A stretch of DNA of 64,000 nucleotides from contig NZ_JAERRH010000001.1 of assembly GCF_016741855.1 (NCBI RefSeq), forward strand, positions 62,001 through 126,000, read 5' to 3'. Below, in pieces: positions 9,442 through 34,514 of this stretch. The notes below the pieces were generated by a model. It had not been told where the DNA came from. It did no database searches and saw nothing but the letters and a program-made list of their open reading frames with translations. The DNA is from Streptomyces musisoli. GTDB lineage: Bacteria; Actinomycetota; Actinomycetes; Streptomycetales; Streptomycetaceae. The position numbers and the translations under genes are program-made. Each line of letters begins with the position of its first letter. Within the stretch, counting starts at the first letter, position 1.

Positions 9442-10047
9442 ATGATCGACTCGTCCGAAGCCGCCCCGCCGCCACGCCGCCGCCGGTCCGATGCCCGGCG
9501 CAGCATCGACGCGATCCTCAACGCGGCCCGAGTCGTGCTCGGCGAACGACCGGACGCGAGCATGGAGGACATCGCCGCCACGGCCGGCGTCACCCGCCAG
9601 ACCGTGTACGCGCACTTCCCCTCGCGCGACGCCCTGGTCGTCGCCCTCATCGAGGCCGCGGCCGCCGAGTACCTCGCCACGCTCGACGCCGCCGACCTCG
9701 ACACCGCCCCGCCCGCCGAGGCGCTGGCCCGGTTCCTCGACGCCGGCTGGCAGTTCCTCCGCCGCCACCCGCTGCTGCTCAGCCCCACCGCGCCCGGGGC
9801 TCCGCGGCCCAACAGCAACGCGCTCTCCGACGTCGTGCCCCCGCGCCTCGAACGGCTCATCCTGCGGGGCCAGCGCACGGGCGACTTCGGCGCGTCCCTC
9901 CCCGCCGCCTGGCTCGCCGACGCCGTCATCGGGCTCCAGCAGATCGCCGCGGCACAGGTCGCGGCCGGGCGCGCCACCACCCACGAGGCGGAGAAGCTGT
10001 GCCTGGAGAGCACGCTGCGCCTCTGCGGCGGCGAGACCTCTCGCTAG
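9442..10047 (+). CDS. TetR-family transcriptional regulator
   Basis: This 201-residue regulator has an arginine-rich N-terminus followed by a TetR helix-turn-helix (MEDIAATAGVTRQTVYAHFPSRDALV, about 37-63). The C-terminal half is a diverse ligand-binding region. It is divergent from the DrrAB-like exporter and 30 bp from a perfect operator dyad, the usual arrangement for a drug-sensing repressor of its exporter. I chose ATG 9442, where an AGGA element lies just upstream. An in-frame TTG at 9406 coincides with the predicted transcription start and would give a leaderless 213-residue form. The effector is unknown; a cluster intermediate or product is plausible. Confidence 0.9.
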   Translation: MIDSSEAAPPPRRRRSDARRSIDAILNAARVVLGERPDASMEDIAATAGVTRQTVYAHFPSRDALVVALIEAAAAEYLATLDAADLDTAPPAEALARFLDAGWQFLRRHPLLLSPTAPGAPRPNSNALSDVVPPRLERLILRGQRTGDFGASLPAAWLADAVIGLQQIAAAQVAAGRATTHEAEKLCLESTLRLCGGETSR

Positions 10048-10106
10048 GCCCCGCCGTCGGATCCCCGCCTGCCCGGCGACGCCATGCCCGGCCCGGGGCA
10101 CGTGCC

Positions 10107-10166
10107 GCTAGGGTCTTTCGTTTGGATCAGGCCGAGCCCGGCATGATCCAAACGAGAGGCCCTAGC
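10107..10166. repeat. Long imperfect inverted repeat (terminator or MITE-like)
   Basis: The 23-nt arms (10107-10129 and 10144-10166) differ at two positions, and inner bases pair further, leaving a loop of about 4 nt. Both outer ends carry GCTAGGG. It lies 60 bp past the TetR stop and faces the PKS end, so it may act as a bidirectional terminator. The length and the CTAG-containing ends also recall insertion-sequence termini, so it could be a miniature element or remnant. The rest of the 10048-10354 gap holds only the next hairpin. Confidence 0.6.
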
Positions 10167-10297
10167 GCTCCCGGCCGGCCGGGACGACCGTGCGGAAGCG
10201 GTCCGGCCGTCCGGCGGTCCTCGCGGTGCCACGAACGCGGGCCGGCCGCACCGGTGACAGCCGCTCCCCGCACCTGCCCCGGTACCGAACGCGGCAA

Positions 10298-10336
10298 AGG
10301 TCTGCCCCGTGCCGGAACGGCGGACGGGGCAGACCT
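10298..10336 (-). terminator. Hairpin after the two-gene PKS operon
   Basis: Perfect 13-nt arms (10298-10310 and 10324-10336) with a 13-nt loop start 18 bp beyond the stop codon of the 2,194-residue PKS. It is the likely terminator of the transcript that begins near 32,040. Confidence 0.72.
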
Positions 10337-10354
10337 CGCCGGGAGCGGCAACGG

Positions 10355-13300
10355 TCACGTGGCGTCGGGCAGTTCTCCGTCGAGGAGTGCGAACAGCTCG
10401 TCGTCCGTGGCCGTGTCGAGGGCGAACTCCGCCTCGTCGGGGGACGGCACCCCGTTGTCCGGGTGGGCGTCGTCCCATCGGCTCAGCAGGGTCCGCAGAC
10501 GCCTGGTGATCCTGCCCCGCAGCTCCTCCTCCGGTTCACTGCGCAGGAGGGCCTTCTCGAGGCTCTCGATCTCGTCGAGCACCGGAGCGGACCGCGGCGC
10601 CGCCCCGGAGGCGAGCCTGGTGCGCAGGTGACCGGCGAGTTCGGCCGGAGTGGGATGGTCGAAGACCAGCGTCGCCGGGAACCGGTAGCCGGTCGCGGCG
10701 GTCAGCCTGTTGCGGACGTCGACGGCGGTGAGGGAGTCGAACCCGAGATCGCGGAACGGTGTGTCCGGGTCCAGTGCCTGCGCGTCACCCGCGCCCAGCG
10801 CGATCGCGGCGTGCGAGCGCACGAGGTCGAGCAGGAACTCCTTCTGCTCGGCCTCGCCCAGCGCGGCCAGCTGCATCGTCAGGCCGGCGGCCGGGTCGGT
10901 CGCCGCGACCCGGAGCCGGACCGGCGCGTTGATCAGCCCGCGCCACAGGGCCGGGAGCGAACCGTCACGGGCGAGGGACCGGAGCCGGTCCGCACGGATG
11001 CCGGAGGCCAGCAGAACGGGTTCGGCGGAGCCCCGCGCGGCGTCGAACAGGGTCAGCGCCTGCTCGGTGGCCAAGGGCGTGAAGTACCCGGTGATGCGCG
11101 CCCGGTTGGAGCCGGTGATGCCGGCGGTCAGCTCGCTGGTCTCCGCCCACAGGCCCCACGCGATCGACGTCGCCGGCAGGCCCGTGGCCCTCCGGTGGCC
11201 GGCGAGCGCGTCGAGGAACACGTTCGCGGCCGCGTAGTTGCCCTGTCCCGGCGCGCCGGTCAGCCCGGCGCCGGAGGAGAACATCACGAACTCGGCGAGG
11301 CCGGCCCCCGCGGTGAGTTCGTGCAGGTGCAGCGTCGCGTCGACCTTGGGCCGCATGACCTTGTCGATCTTCTCCGGGGTGAGCGAGGGCAGGATCCCGT
11401 CGTCGAGGACTCCGGCGGCGTGCACCACCGAGGTCAGCGGGTGCTCGACCGGAACCGCGGCCAGCGCCTTGGCGAGGTCCGCCCGGTCGGCGACATCGCA
11501 GGCGACGATCTCCACCCGGGCGCCCAGCCCGGTGAGTTCGGCGCGGATCCGCTCCGCACCGGACGCGTCGGGGCCGCGGCGGCTCACCAGCAGGAAGTGC
11601 CGGGCGCCCCGCTCGGCGAGGTGACGGGCGACGAGACCGCCCAGCGTGCCGGTGCCGCCGGTGACGAGCACCGTCCCCTCGGGGTCCGGCGCCTGCGGAA
11701 CGGTCAGCACGATCTTGCCGACGTGCCGGGCCCGACTCATGAACCGGAAGGCCCGGATCGCGTGGCGGACGTCCCAGGTGGTCACCCGCGGCAGCTCCAG
11801 CGAACCGGCGCGGAACAGGGACATGATCTCGGTCAGCATCTCCTTGATGCGATCCGGTCCCGCGTCGTCCAGCTCGAACGCCCGGTAGCGGGTCCCGGGG
11901 TGGCGGCCGGAGACGTCGTCGCCGTCGCGGACGTCCGTCTTCCCCATCTCGACGAAGCGTCCGCCGGGCCGCAGCAGCCGCAGTGAGGCGTCGACGAACT
12001 CCCCGGCCAGCGAGTTCAGCACGACGTCGACCCCCTGCCCGCCGGTGGCCTCGGCGAACGCCCCCTCGAAGTCGAGCGTGCGGCTCGACGCGATGTGCGC
12101 GTCGTCCAGCCCGGCGGCCTTCAGGACCGGCCACTTGCCCTGGCTCGCGGTCGCGAACACCCGGGCCCCGCGGTGCCGGGCCAGCTGGATCGCCGCCGAT
12201 CCGACGCCGCCGGCCCCCGCGTGCACGAGCACGGACTCACCGGGTCGCAGCCCGGCCAGGTCGGACAGCGCGTAGTACGCGGTGAGGAAGGCCACCGGCA
12301 CGGAAGCGGCCTGCTCGTACGACCAGTCCTCGGGGATCTTGGCGAGCAGCCGGTGATCGGTCACCGCGACCGGGCCGAACGCGCTGGGCAGCAGCCCCAG
12401 AACGCGGTCACCGGGCGCCAGGTCGGTCACGTCGCCGCCGACGGCGGTCACCGTTCCGGCGCCCTCGCCGCCGAGGACCGCCTCGTTGGGGATCAGCCCC
12501 AGCGCGACGACCACGTCGTGGAAGTTGAGCCCGGCCGCGCGCACGGCCACCCGCACCTCACGCGGACCGAGCGGGCCGGTCGACGGCGGGCACTCCGCCA
12601 GCGTCAGTTCCTCCAGTGTCCGGGTGCCGCCGCACTCCAGGCGCCAGGCGGCCGCGTGGGCCGGGGGCGTGAGGCTCTCGCCGCCGTCGGCCCGGGCCAG
12701 TCGCGGCACCAGCAGCGCGCCGGAGCGGACCGCGAGCTGCGGTTCCCCGCAGGCCGCTGCCGCGGCCCAGACCTCCCCCGGCCCGGCGTCGTCGGGGCCG
12801 GTGCCGTCGTCGACCAGGACGAAGCGGCCCGGGTGTTCCGTCTGCGCGGCGCGCAGCAGCCCCCAGACGGCGGCCGCGGCCAGGTTCGCGATGTCCTCCC
12901 CGCCGTCGGCCGCGACCGCGCCCTGGGTCCTGACCACCAGGCGGCCGGCGCCGAGGTCGTCGTCCGCCAGCCACTCCTGAAGCACGGCCAGCGCCTGCGC
13001 GGTGACCGTCCGGACGCGAGCGGCCAGGTCGGCATCGCCGTCGCCGGGACGGGGCCCGGCGAGCCCGGCGCCGCACCACACCACGAGGTCGGGCGCCGGG
13101 GCTCCCCCGGCCATCGCCGCGCGGAGCCCGGCCAGGTCGCCGTACGTGCCGACGACCGCACCGGACCTTTCGAGCCGCTCCGCGACCGCCGTGCCGTCCT
13201 CGCCCAGGACCGCCCAGCGCAGCCGGTCGGTGCCCGGCCCGGACGCGGGCCCGGGGGCGGGCACCCAGTCGAGCCGGAACAGCGCGTCCCGCACCGCCGC

Positions 13301-16300
13301 GTTCGTCGCGCGCAGCTGACGGGCCGACACCGGCCGTACGACGAGCGCGCCCACCGAGACGACGGGGCGCCCGTCGAGGTCCGCGGCGGTCAGCGTCACC
13401 CGGTCCGGGCCGATGCGCCGTACCTTGACCCGCAGGTCCGCCACACCCGAGCTGACGAGGGCCACCTCGCTGAACAGGAACGGCAGCCACAGTCCCGTGT
13501 CCGCCGGCGAGCCCTCCTGCGCCATGAGGATGCCGGCCGCCTGGGCCGCCGCGTCCAGCAGGGCGGGGTGGACCCCGAACCGGGCTGCCTCGCCGCGCTG
13601 CGCGGGGGGCAGGCCGACCTCGGCGTACACGTCGTCCCCGAGGCGCCAGGCCCGGCGGATCCCGCGGAAGGCCGATCCGTACGCGTACCCGCGCTCCGCG
13701 TACCCCTCGTAGAGGCCGTCCGTGGGCAGCGGCTCCGCGCCGGCCGGCGGCCAGATCACCAGGTCGCCGAAGTCCTCCGTGGCCGGCGAGCCGGTCAGCT
13801 CGCCGACGGCGTTCGAGGTCCACTCGCCGTCGACGGACGTGTCCTCGGGCCGCGAGTACACGGTCACCTGGCGCTTGCCCGCGTCGTCGGGGGCGCCGGC
13901 GACCACCTGGACCTGGACCGCACCCGCCGACGGGATCGCCATGGGTGCTTCCAGCGTGAGTTCCTCGATGCCGGAGCAGCCCGTCTCTGTCGCGGCGCGC
14001 AGCGCCAGCTCCACGAACGCCGTGCCGGGCAGCAGTGCTTGGTCGTCGACCGCGTGATCGGCCAGCCACCCGTGGGTCTGCGGCGACAGACGGCCGGACA
14101 GCACCACGGCGCCGCTGCCGGCGACGTCGATCGCGGCGCCCAGCATGGGGTGTTCACCGGCGCGCAAGCCTGCCTTGCCGAGGGCGTCGCCGGACGGCGC
14201 CGACGGGTCCTGCCAGTAGCGCTGCCGCTGGAACGCGTACGGCGGAAGGCCGGCGGTGGCGTTCCCGCGGTGGCCGAGGACGCTCTCCCAGGCGACCGGC
14301 ACGCCGCCGGTGTAGGCCTGCGCGACCGAGCCGAGGAAGTCGTCCGGGCCGCCGCGGCCGCGGTGCAGCGTCCCGAGGACGACCGCGGCGGCGTCCGCGG
14401 CGGCGATCGTCTCCTCCAGCCCCATGGTCAGCACCGGGTGCGGGCTCGCCTCCACGAACAGCTCGTATCCGCGCTCGATCAGGGTCCGGGTGACCTCGTC
14501 GAAGCGCACCGGCTGCCGGAGGTTGCGGTACCAGTAGTCCGCGTCGAGCCCGGTGGTGTCCAGCTGCCCGCCGGTGACCGCGGAGTAGAACGGGATCCGC
14601 GAGGGGCCCGGGGTGATGCCGTCCAGCCGCGCGTGCAGTTCGTCCCGGATCCGCTCGACGTGCGGCGAGTGCGAGGCGTAGTCGACCGGGAGCTGCCGTA
14701 CCCGGACCTTGGAGCCCCGGTATTCGGCCACCAGCTCGGCTATCGCGGCGCTGTCGCCCGACACCACCACCGAACCGGGCCCGTTGACGACGCCGATCGC
14801 GAGCCGGCCCGACCAGCGGGACAGCAGCGCCTCGGCCTCGTCGCGGCCCAGGCCCAGGGACGCCATCGCGCCCTGCCCGGACAGCGAGACCAGGGCGCGG
14901 CTGCGCAGCGCCACCACGCGTGCCGCGTCCTGGAGGGACAGCGCGCCGGCCACGCAGGCGGCGGCGATCTCGCCCTGGGAGTGACCGACGACGGCCGCGG
15001 GCACGATGCCCGCGTGCTCCCACAGGGCGGCCAGCGACACCATGACCGCGAACAGCACCGGCTGGACGACGTCCACCCGCTCCAGGTCCGGGGCGCCGGG
15101 TGCGCCGTGCAGCACGTCGCGCACCGACCAGCCGGTGAACGGGACCAGCGCCTCGTCGCAGGCGGTGAGCCGGTCGCGGAACACCGGAGCCGCCTCCAGC
15201 AGTCCGAGCGCCATCCCCGGCCACTGGGACCCCTGCCCGGGGAAGACCAGCACCGCCTCGCCCGACCGGTTGCGGGCCACTCCCTGCACCAGCCCCGGCG
15301 CGGGCTGTCCCTCGGCCAGGGCGTGCAGTCCGGCGAGCAGTCCGGTCCGGTCGTTGCCGAGTACCACGGCCCGGTGCGACAGGGCCGCGCGCCGGGCCAG
15401 CGAGCCCGCGGTGTCGCGCGCGTCCAGCTCCGGGTGGGCCGCGACGAACTCCGCCAGGCGGGCGGCCTGCCCGCGCAGGCCCCGCTCGCCCCGCCCCGAC
15501 AGCACCCACGGCACCACCGGCGGGGCGTCCCCGGGTCCGGACGGCCGGGCGGCCGGGGCCGCGCCGTCGGGGGCGGGGGGCTGTTCCAGGATGAGGTGGG
15601 CGTTGGTGCCGCTGACCCCGAACGAGGAGACTCCCGCGCGCCGCGGATGCCCGCCGTCGGGCCACGGCACCGGCTCCACCGCCAGCTCGACCTCGCCCGC
15701 CGTCCAGTCCACATGGCGGCTGGGCCGGTCGACGTGCAGCGTCGCGGGCACCACCCCGTGACGCATCGCCAGCACCATCTTCATCACACCGGCCGCACCC
15801 GCGGTCGCCTGTGTGTGGCCGATGTTCGACTTCACCGACCCCAGCAGCAGCGGCTTCCCGGCGGGCCGGTCCTGCCCGTACGTCGCCAGCAGCGCCTGCG
15901 CCTCGATCGGGTCGCCCAGCGTCGTGCCCGTGCCGTGCGCCTCCACGACGTCGACATCGCGCAGCGACAGGCCGGCGTTGGCCACCGCCTGGCGGATCAC
16001 CCGCTCCTGCGAGGGGCCGTTCGGCGCCGTCAGTCCGCTCGACGCACCGTCCTGGTTCACCGCCGAGCCCCGGATCACCGCCAGGACCTCGTGGCCTCGG
16101 CGCCGGGCCTGCGACAGCGGCTCGACCAGCAGCAGGCCGACGCCCTCGGCGAACCCGAATCCGTCGGCGGCCTCGGAGAACGCCTTGCACCGCCCGTCCA
16201 CCGACAACGCGCGCTGCCGGCAGAACTCGACGATCACGCGCGGGCTCGTCATCACGGTCACCCCGCCGGCCACCGCCATCGAGCACTCGCCCGAACGCAG

Positions 16301-16939
16301 CGCCTGGCACGCCATGTGCAGCGACACCAGGGACGACGAACACGCCGTGTCGACGGTCACCGCCGGGCCCTCCAGCCCGAACACGTACGACACCCGGCCC
16401 GACAGGATGCTCGGGGTGGTCCCGGCGACCGCGTACCCCTCCACGCCGCGCGGGTAGTCCGTGGGGCCGGCGCCGACGAACACCCCGGTCCGGCTCCCCT
16501 TCAGGCTCAGCGGATCCACTCCGGCGCCCTCGAACAGCTCCCAGCAGGTCTCCAGCAGCAGCCGCTGCCGGGGATCCATGGCCAGTGCCTCGCGCGGGGA
16601 GATCCCGAAGAACTCCGCGTCGAACCCCGCCACGTCGTCCAGGAACCCGCCCTCACGGACGTACGAGGTCCCCAGGTGATCCGGGTCCGGGTCGTACAGG
16701 CCGCCCAGGTCCCAGCCACGGTCCGCCGGGAACGCGGAGACCGCGTCCCGGCCCTCGGCCAGCAGCCGCCACAGCCCTTCCGGCGAGGTCACACCGCCGG
16801 GCAGCCGGCACGCCATGCCCACGATCGCCACCGGCTCGCGGAGCGTCGCCTCCAGCTCGTCGTTGCGTGCCCGCAGCCGGCGGGTCTCCTTGACCGATTC
16901 CCGCAGCGCCCTGGTGATCTCTTCGATTGATGCAGTCAT
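10355..16939 (-). CDS. Type I PKS module KS-AT(methylmalonyl)-DH-ER-KR-ACP
   Basis: This is a 2,194-residue fully reducing module. An N-terminal coiled docking helix (1-33) precedes the KS (36-455; TACSSS Cys 200, EAHGTGT, KSNIGH). The AT (about 563-850) has GHSQGE with Ser 654 and the YASH motif typical of methylmalonyl-CoA. The DH (about 930-1200) has His 962, but the motif reads [10 protein letters not shown], with Asp in place of the conserved Gly, so its activity is less certain. The ER (about 1457-1750) has a normal [13 protein letters not shown] nucleotide site. The KR (about 1754-1960) has [11 protein letters not shown] (B-type) and Tyr 1901. The ACP has GFDSL (about 2067). The last roughly 85 residues form a C-terminal docking region ending [12 protein letters not shown], expected to meet the 1,216-residue PKS. 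ATG 16939 follows a GAGG site and starts 7 bp after the upstream PKS stop. Confidence 0.94.
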   Translation of the reverse strand: MTASIEEITRALRESVKETRRLRARNDELEATLREPVAIVGMACRLPGGVTSPEGLWRLLAEGRDAVSAFPADRGWDLGGLYDPDPDHLGTSYVREGGFLDDVAGFDAEFFGISPREALAMDPRQRLLLETCWELFEGAGVDPLSLKGSRTGVFVGAGPTDYPRGVEGYAVAGTTPSILSGRVSYVFGLEGPAVTVDTACSSSLVSLHMACQALRSGECSMAVAGGVTVMTSPRVIVEFCRQRALSVDGRCKAFSEAADGFGFAEGVGLLLVEPLSQARRRGHEVLAVIRGSAVNQDGASSGLTAPNGPSQERVIRQAVANAGLSLRDVDVVEAHGTGTTLGDPIEAQALLATYGQDRPAGKPLLLGSVKSNIGHTQATAGAAGVMKMVLAMRHGVVPATLHVDRPSRHVDWTAGEVELAVEPVPWPDGGHPRRAGVSSFGVSGTNAHLILEQPPAPDGAAPAARPSGPGDAPPVVPWVLSGRGERGLRGQAARLAEFVAAHPELDARDTAGSLARRAALSHRAVVLGNDRTGLLAGLHALAEGQPAPGLVQGVARNRSGEAVLVFPGQGSQWPGMALGLLEAAPVFRDRLTACDEALVPFTGWSVRDVLHGAPGAPDLERVDVVQPVLFAVMVSLAALWEHAGIVPAAVVGHSQGEIAAACVAGALSLQDAARVVALRSRALVSLSGQGAMASLGLGRDEAEALLSRWSGRLAIGVVNGPGSVVVSGDSAAIAELVAEYRGSKVRVRQLPVDYASHSPHVERIRDELHARLDGITPGPSRIPFYSAVTGGQLDTTGLDADYWYRNLRQPVRFDEVTRTLIERGYELFVEASPHPVLTMGLEETIAAADAAAVVLGTLHRGRGGPDDFLGSVAQAYTGGVPVAWESVLGHRGNATAGLPPYAFQRQRYWQDPSAPSGDALGKAGLRAGEHPMLGAAIDVAGSGAVVLSGRLSPQTHGWLADHAVDDQALLPGTAFVELALRAATETGCSGIEELTLEAPMAIPSAGAVQVQVVAGAPDDAGKRQVTVYSRPEDTSVDGEWTSNAVGELTGSPATEDFGDLVIWPPAGAEPLPTDGLYEGYAERGYAYGSAFRGIRRAWRLGDDVYAEVGLPPAQRGEAARFGVHPALLDAAAQAAGILMAQEGSPADTGLWLPFLFSEVALVSSGVADLRVKVRRIGPDRVTLTAADLDGRPVVSVGALVVRPVSARQLRATNAAVRDALFRLDWVPAPGPASGPGTDRLRWAVLGEDGTAVAERLERSGAVVGTYGDLAGLRAAMAGGAPAPDLVVWCGAGLAGPRPGDGDADLAARVRTVTAQALAVLQEWLADDDLGAGRLVVRTQGAVAADGGEDIANLAAAAVWGLLRAAQTEHPGRFVLVDDGTGPDDAGPGEVWAAAAACGEPQLAVRSGALLVPRLARADGGESLTPPAHAAAWRLECGGTRTLEELTLAECPPSTGPLGPREVRVAVRAAGLNFHDVVVALGLIPNEAVLGGEGAGTVTAVGGDVTDLAPGDRVLGLLPSAFGPVAVTDHRLLAKIPEDWSYEQAASVPVAFLTAYYALSDLAGLRPGESVLVHAGAGGVGSAAIQLARHRGARVFATASQGKWPVLKAAGLDDAHIASSRTLDFEGAFAEATGGQGVDVVLNSLAGEFVDASLRLLRPGGRFVEMGKTDVRDGDDVSGRHPGTRYRAFELDDAGPDRIKEMLTEIMSLFRAGSLELPRVTTWDVRHAIRAFRFMSRARHVGKIVLTVPQAPDPEGTVLVTGGTGTLGGLVARHLAERGARHFLLVSRRGPDASGAERIRAELTGLGARVEIVACDVADRADLAKALAAVPVEHPLTSVVHAAGVLDDGILPSLTPEKIDKVMRPKVDATLHLHELTAGAGLAEFVMFSSGAGLTGAPGQGNYAAANVFLDALAGHRRATGLPATSIAWGLWAETSELTAGITGSNRARITGYFTPLATEQALTLFDAARGSAEPVLLASGIRADRLRSLARDGSLPALWRGLINAPVRLRVAATDPAAGLTMQLAALGEAEQKEFLLDLVRSHAAIALGAGDAQALDPDTPFRDLGFDSLTAVDVRNRLTAATGYRFPATLVFDHPTPAELAGHLRTRLASGAAPRSAPVLDEIESLEKALLRSEPEEELRGRITRRLRTLLSRWDDAHPDNGVPSPDEAEFALDTATDDELFALLDGELPDAT

Positions 16940-16946
16940 CGGGACC

Positions 16947-32033
<15,087 letters not shown>

Positions 32034-32116
32034 TGAAGATAGTCCTTGCTCTACAATGATCTTCCGCAATTTCGGCATCGGGATCCCGGGGGGGGGGATA
32101 CCGGAGGGGGCGACCG

Positions 32117-32791
32117 ATGGGTGAGCCGAACCCCGCGGGGTCCGGCCATGTCGCCGTCTGGGTGGCGGTGGGCGCGGCGCCCGAGGGCGAGCCGCTCGAT
32201 CTGGACCAGCGCGCCCGGCGCTATCGCCGGGCGCGGGCCACCGCACGTCGGGTCGGCCGGCAGCTGGTCACGGCGTACACGTCATGTCCGCCGGACCGCC
32301 AGGCCTGGGAGCGCGACGACCGGGGGCGCCCGCTCCTCGTCGACCCGGGCGGCCTCCATGTGAGCCTCAGTCACGCCGAGGCCGTGGTGGCGGCCGCCCT
32401 GTCGTGGGACGCTCCGGTCGGTGTCGACGTCGAGCGGTTGCGTCCGCTGGCCGACCGCGGTGCGCTGGCCCGGACGGCGCTGTCCGAGACCGAGCGGCAG
32501 GCCGTCGACGCGCTGCCGGAACCCCTGAGGGACGCGCAGTTGCTCCGCTTCTGGACCCGCAAGGAGGCCGTGGCGAAGGCCCTCGGTACGGGGCTCGCCA
32601 CGAACCTGCGCGGCATCGTCACGACGGCCCACGGCGCTGTGGTGTCGCTTCCCGACGAGTGCGGCGACGTCTCCGAGTGGTCGCTGACCGACGTTCCCGT
32701 CCGGGAGGATGTGATCGCCTGCGTCACCGTGCGGGCGCCGGGCGTCCGGGTGCTGCCCCGGACGCTCGCGCTCCCCGCGGACGAGGGCTGA
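32117..32791 (+). CDS. Sfp-type 4'-phosphopantetheinyl transferase
   Basis: This 224-residue enzyme moves phosphopantetheine from CoA to the Ser of carrier proteins. The family hallmarks are the Mg-binding VGVDVER (about 101-107) and FWTRKEAVAKA (about 145-155), with VSLSHA upstream. The size fits the Sfp/Gsp group rather than the short AcpS group. Its placement inside the cluster suggests it primes the four ACP domains of the reducing PKSs, the 1,216-residue PKS, the NRPS PCP and the stand-alone carrier. ATG 32117 follows GGAGGGGG. It is divergent from the big PKS and convergent with the halogenase. Confidence 0.95.
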   Translation: MGEPNPAGSGHVAVWVAVGAAPEGEPLDLDQRARRYRRARATARRVGRQLVTAYTSCPPDRQAWERDDRGRPLLVDPGGLHVSLSHAEAVVAAALSWDAPVGVDVERLRPLADRGALARTALSETERQAVDALPEPLRDAQLLRFWTRKEAVAKALGTGLATNLRGIVTTAHGAVVSLPDECGDVSEWSLTDVPVREDVIACVTVRAPGVRVLPRTLALPADEG

Positions 32792-32845
32792 ACGGGCCCG
32801 GGCGGCACCGGTCACGGCCCGAGTCTCCTCGGCATGTCCGCGCGG

Positions 32846-34192
32846 CTAGAAGGACGGAGCCATGACCGGGGCACGGAGCGTGCCCAGGTACGGGTGCCAC
32901 AGGTGGGAGGGGTCCTCCTCGACGGCGGTCACGGTCTCCCGCATGATGCGCAGGACCTCCGGCTCCTCGTCGTCGTAGAGGTCGCCCTGGAGCAGCCGGA
33001 TGATGTCCAGCCGGTACCGCGGGTCCGCCACGAAGGTGGTGAACAGGATGTTCAGCCGGTAGTAGACCGAGATGAACTCGTACCAGTTGCGGGTACCGTT
33101 GCGGATCGTCTTCTCGTACGTGGCGAAGCTGGCCCGCGAGAAGTCGCCGGTCTCGGCGGCCGCGACGATGTCGTGGCAGGCCAGTCGTGCGCTGTTGAGC
33201 GCGACGCTCACTCCGCTGGAGAAGATCGGGTCGACGAATCGCGCGGCGTCGCCGATCAGCACGTACCGGTCGCCGCAGATCTGCCGCATGGCGTAGCTGT
33301 AGTCGCCCTCGACCTTGAAGTCGGTCACCTGCTCCGTCTTCTTGAGCGCCTCGTACAGGTCGGGCCGGCTCTCCACGAAGCTCCAGAAGAACTTCTCGCG
33401 GTCCATGTTCGCCTCGGCGAACTGGTGCTTCTGGGTCACGACCCCGATGCTGGTGACGGTGTCGCTGATGGGGATCTGCCAGACCCAGGTGTCGCTGATC
33501 GGCAGGAAGTGCACGTAGATGTAGTCGACCTTTTCGGGGCTGTTGGCGACCGCGGACCGGTCCAGGCCGTCGAACCAGGCGTGGATGGCGTACTGGTTGA
33601 AGACGGGGTCCGCCTCCTTGATCCCGAGCTGCCGGCCGAGCATGGTCTGGCGGCCGGAGGCGTCGACGATCATCTTGGCGGTGATGTCCACCTCGCTGGA
33701 GCCCACCCGGCAGGTCAGGGTGACCTTGTCGGGGTCGTCGAAGTCGACGCGCATCGCCCGCATCCCCTGGAACACCTTGGCGCCCAGGCTCTCGGCGTGC
33801 TTGAGCAGGATGAGGTCGAACTTGCTGCGGTCGACGTGGAACGTGTAGTTCCGGTCGACTCCCGGCTGGTCGCGCTCGCTGAACAGGATGTCGGCCGTGC
33901 CGAGTTCGTGCGTGAGCTTGCTGGCCTGAGAGGCGGTGACGTTGAGCGACGTGGACGCCGTCCAGGCCGCGCCGTACTTGCGCGGGAAGCCGGCCGACTC
34001 GATCTTGGGCATCGCCCCGGTCTCCAGCAGCACCCGCGTGGTGGCCGGGACCAGCGACTCGCCCACGTGCGGCCGGGGGAAGTTGTCGCCCTCGAACACG
34101 GCCACCTTCATACCGGCCTTGGCGAGGTAGGCGGCAGCACTGGAGCCGGCCGGGCCACCGCCGACGATCACGACGTCGAAATCGACACTCAT
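32846..34192 (-). CDS. Flavin-dependent halogenase, PltA-like, probable pyrrolyl-carrier chlorinase
   Basis: This 448-residue flavoprotein has an N-terminal FAD Rossmann motif VVIVGGGPAGSSAA (about 7-20), a candidate catalytic Lys in FPRKYGAAW, and WVWQIP (about 236-241), matching the WxWxIP halogenase motif. GDAARFVDPIFSSGV is the second FAD-binding segment. The C-terminal region, including YRLNILFTTFVADPRYRLD, resembles the carrier-protein-dependent group (PltA type) that chlorinates pyrrolyl-S-carrier. It sits 5 bp after the carrier gene and in the same operon as the proline A enzyme and oxidase, which supports pyrrole as substrate. A flavin reductase partner is not in the window. The number and positions of chlorines cannot be read, and a monooxygenase role is a less likely alternative. 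Confidence 0.9.
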   Translation of the reverse strand: MSVDFDVVIVGGGPAGSSAAAYLAKAGMKVAVFEGDNFPRPHVGESLVPATTRVLLETGAMPKIESAGFPRKYGAAWTASTSLNVTASQASKLTHELGTADILFSERDQPGVDRNYTFHVDRSKFDLILLKHAESLGAKVFQGMRAMRVDFDDPDKVTLTCRVGSSEVDITAKMIVDASGRQTMLGRQLGIKEADPVFNQYAIHAWFDGLDRSAVANSPEKVDYIYVHFLPISDTWVWQIPISDTVTSIGVVTQKHQFAEANMDREKFFWSFVESRPDLYEALKKTEQVTDFKVEGDYSYAMRQICGDRYVLIGDAARFVDPIFSSGVSVALNSARLACHDIVAAAETGDFSRASFATYEKTIRNGTRNWYEFISVYYRLNILFTTFVADPRYRLDIIRLLQGDLYDDEEPEVLRIMRETVTAVEEDPSHLWHPYLGTLRAPVMAPSF

Positions 34193-34197
34193 ACTTC

Positions 34198-34470
34198 TCA
34201 GGCACCTTCCGCGGGAACGGCCGTCAGGCCGGAAACGAGCTTGCTGATGGACGTGATGTCTCGGAAGTTCGCGGCGTTGATCGACGCCAGCGGCACCTCG
34301 ACCCGCAGTTCCTCCCGCAGGAAGTTCAGCAGGAGCGCACTGTTCATCGAGTTGAGGACCTCCCACTCGAGCAGCGGGGTCGACTCGGTGAGCTCACCCT
34401 TCGGGTCACCGTCGAGGAAGCTCTCGGCTATGAAGGTCCTGATCCGCGGTGTGACCTCGTCGAGGGTCAT
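34198..34470 (-). CDS. Stand-alone peptidyl carrier protein for proline/pyrrole
   Basis: This 90-residue acidic carrier has four predicted helices. The attachment Ser is in LLEWEVLNSMNSALLL, where the usual Asp-Ser-Leu reads Asn-Ser-Met. It should hold L-prolyl and then pyrrolyl thioesters while the neighbouring A enzyme, oxidase and halogenase act, like PltL in pyoluteorin biosynthesis. ATG 34470 follows GGAAAGGGG. The gene lies 44 bp after the A enzyme and 5 bp before the halogenase. Confidence 0.9.
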   Translation of the reverse strand: MTLDEVTPRIRTFIAESFLDGDPKGELTESTPLLEWEVLNSMNSALLLNFLREELRVEVPLASINAANFRDITSISKLVSGLTAVPAEGA

Positions 34471-34514
34471 CGCGCCGCCCCTTTCCGTTGGGAGGTGGTT
34501 GTCACGGCTACGGT

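Noticed and set aside
12095..16930. 1,611-codon open frame on the plus strand
   Set aside because: Antisense shadow of the 2,194-residue PKS; low-complexity composition.
32090..32111. Possible fifth SARP-like box between the big PKS and PPTase
   Set aside because: The G-rich stretch has an 11-bp period but does not match TARGGGT and overlaps the PPTase ribosome-binding site.
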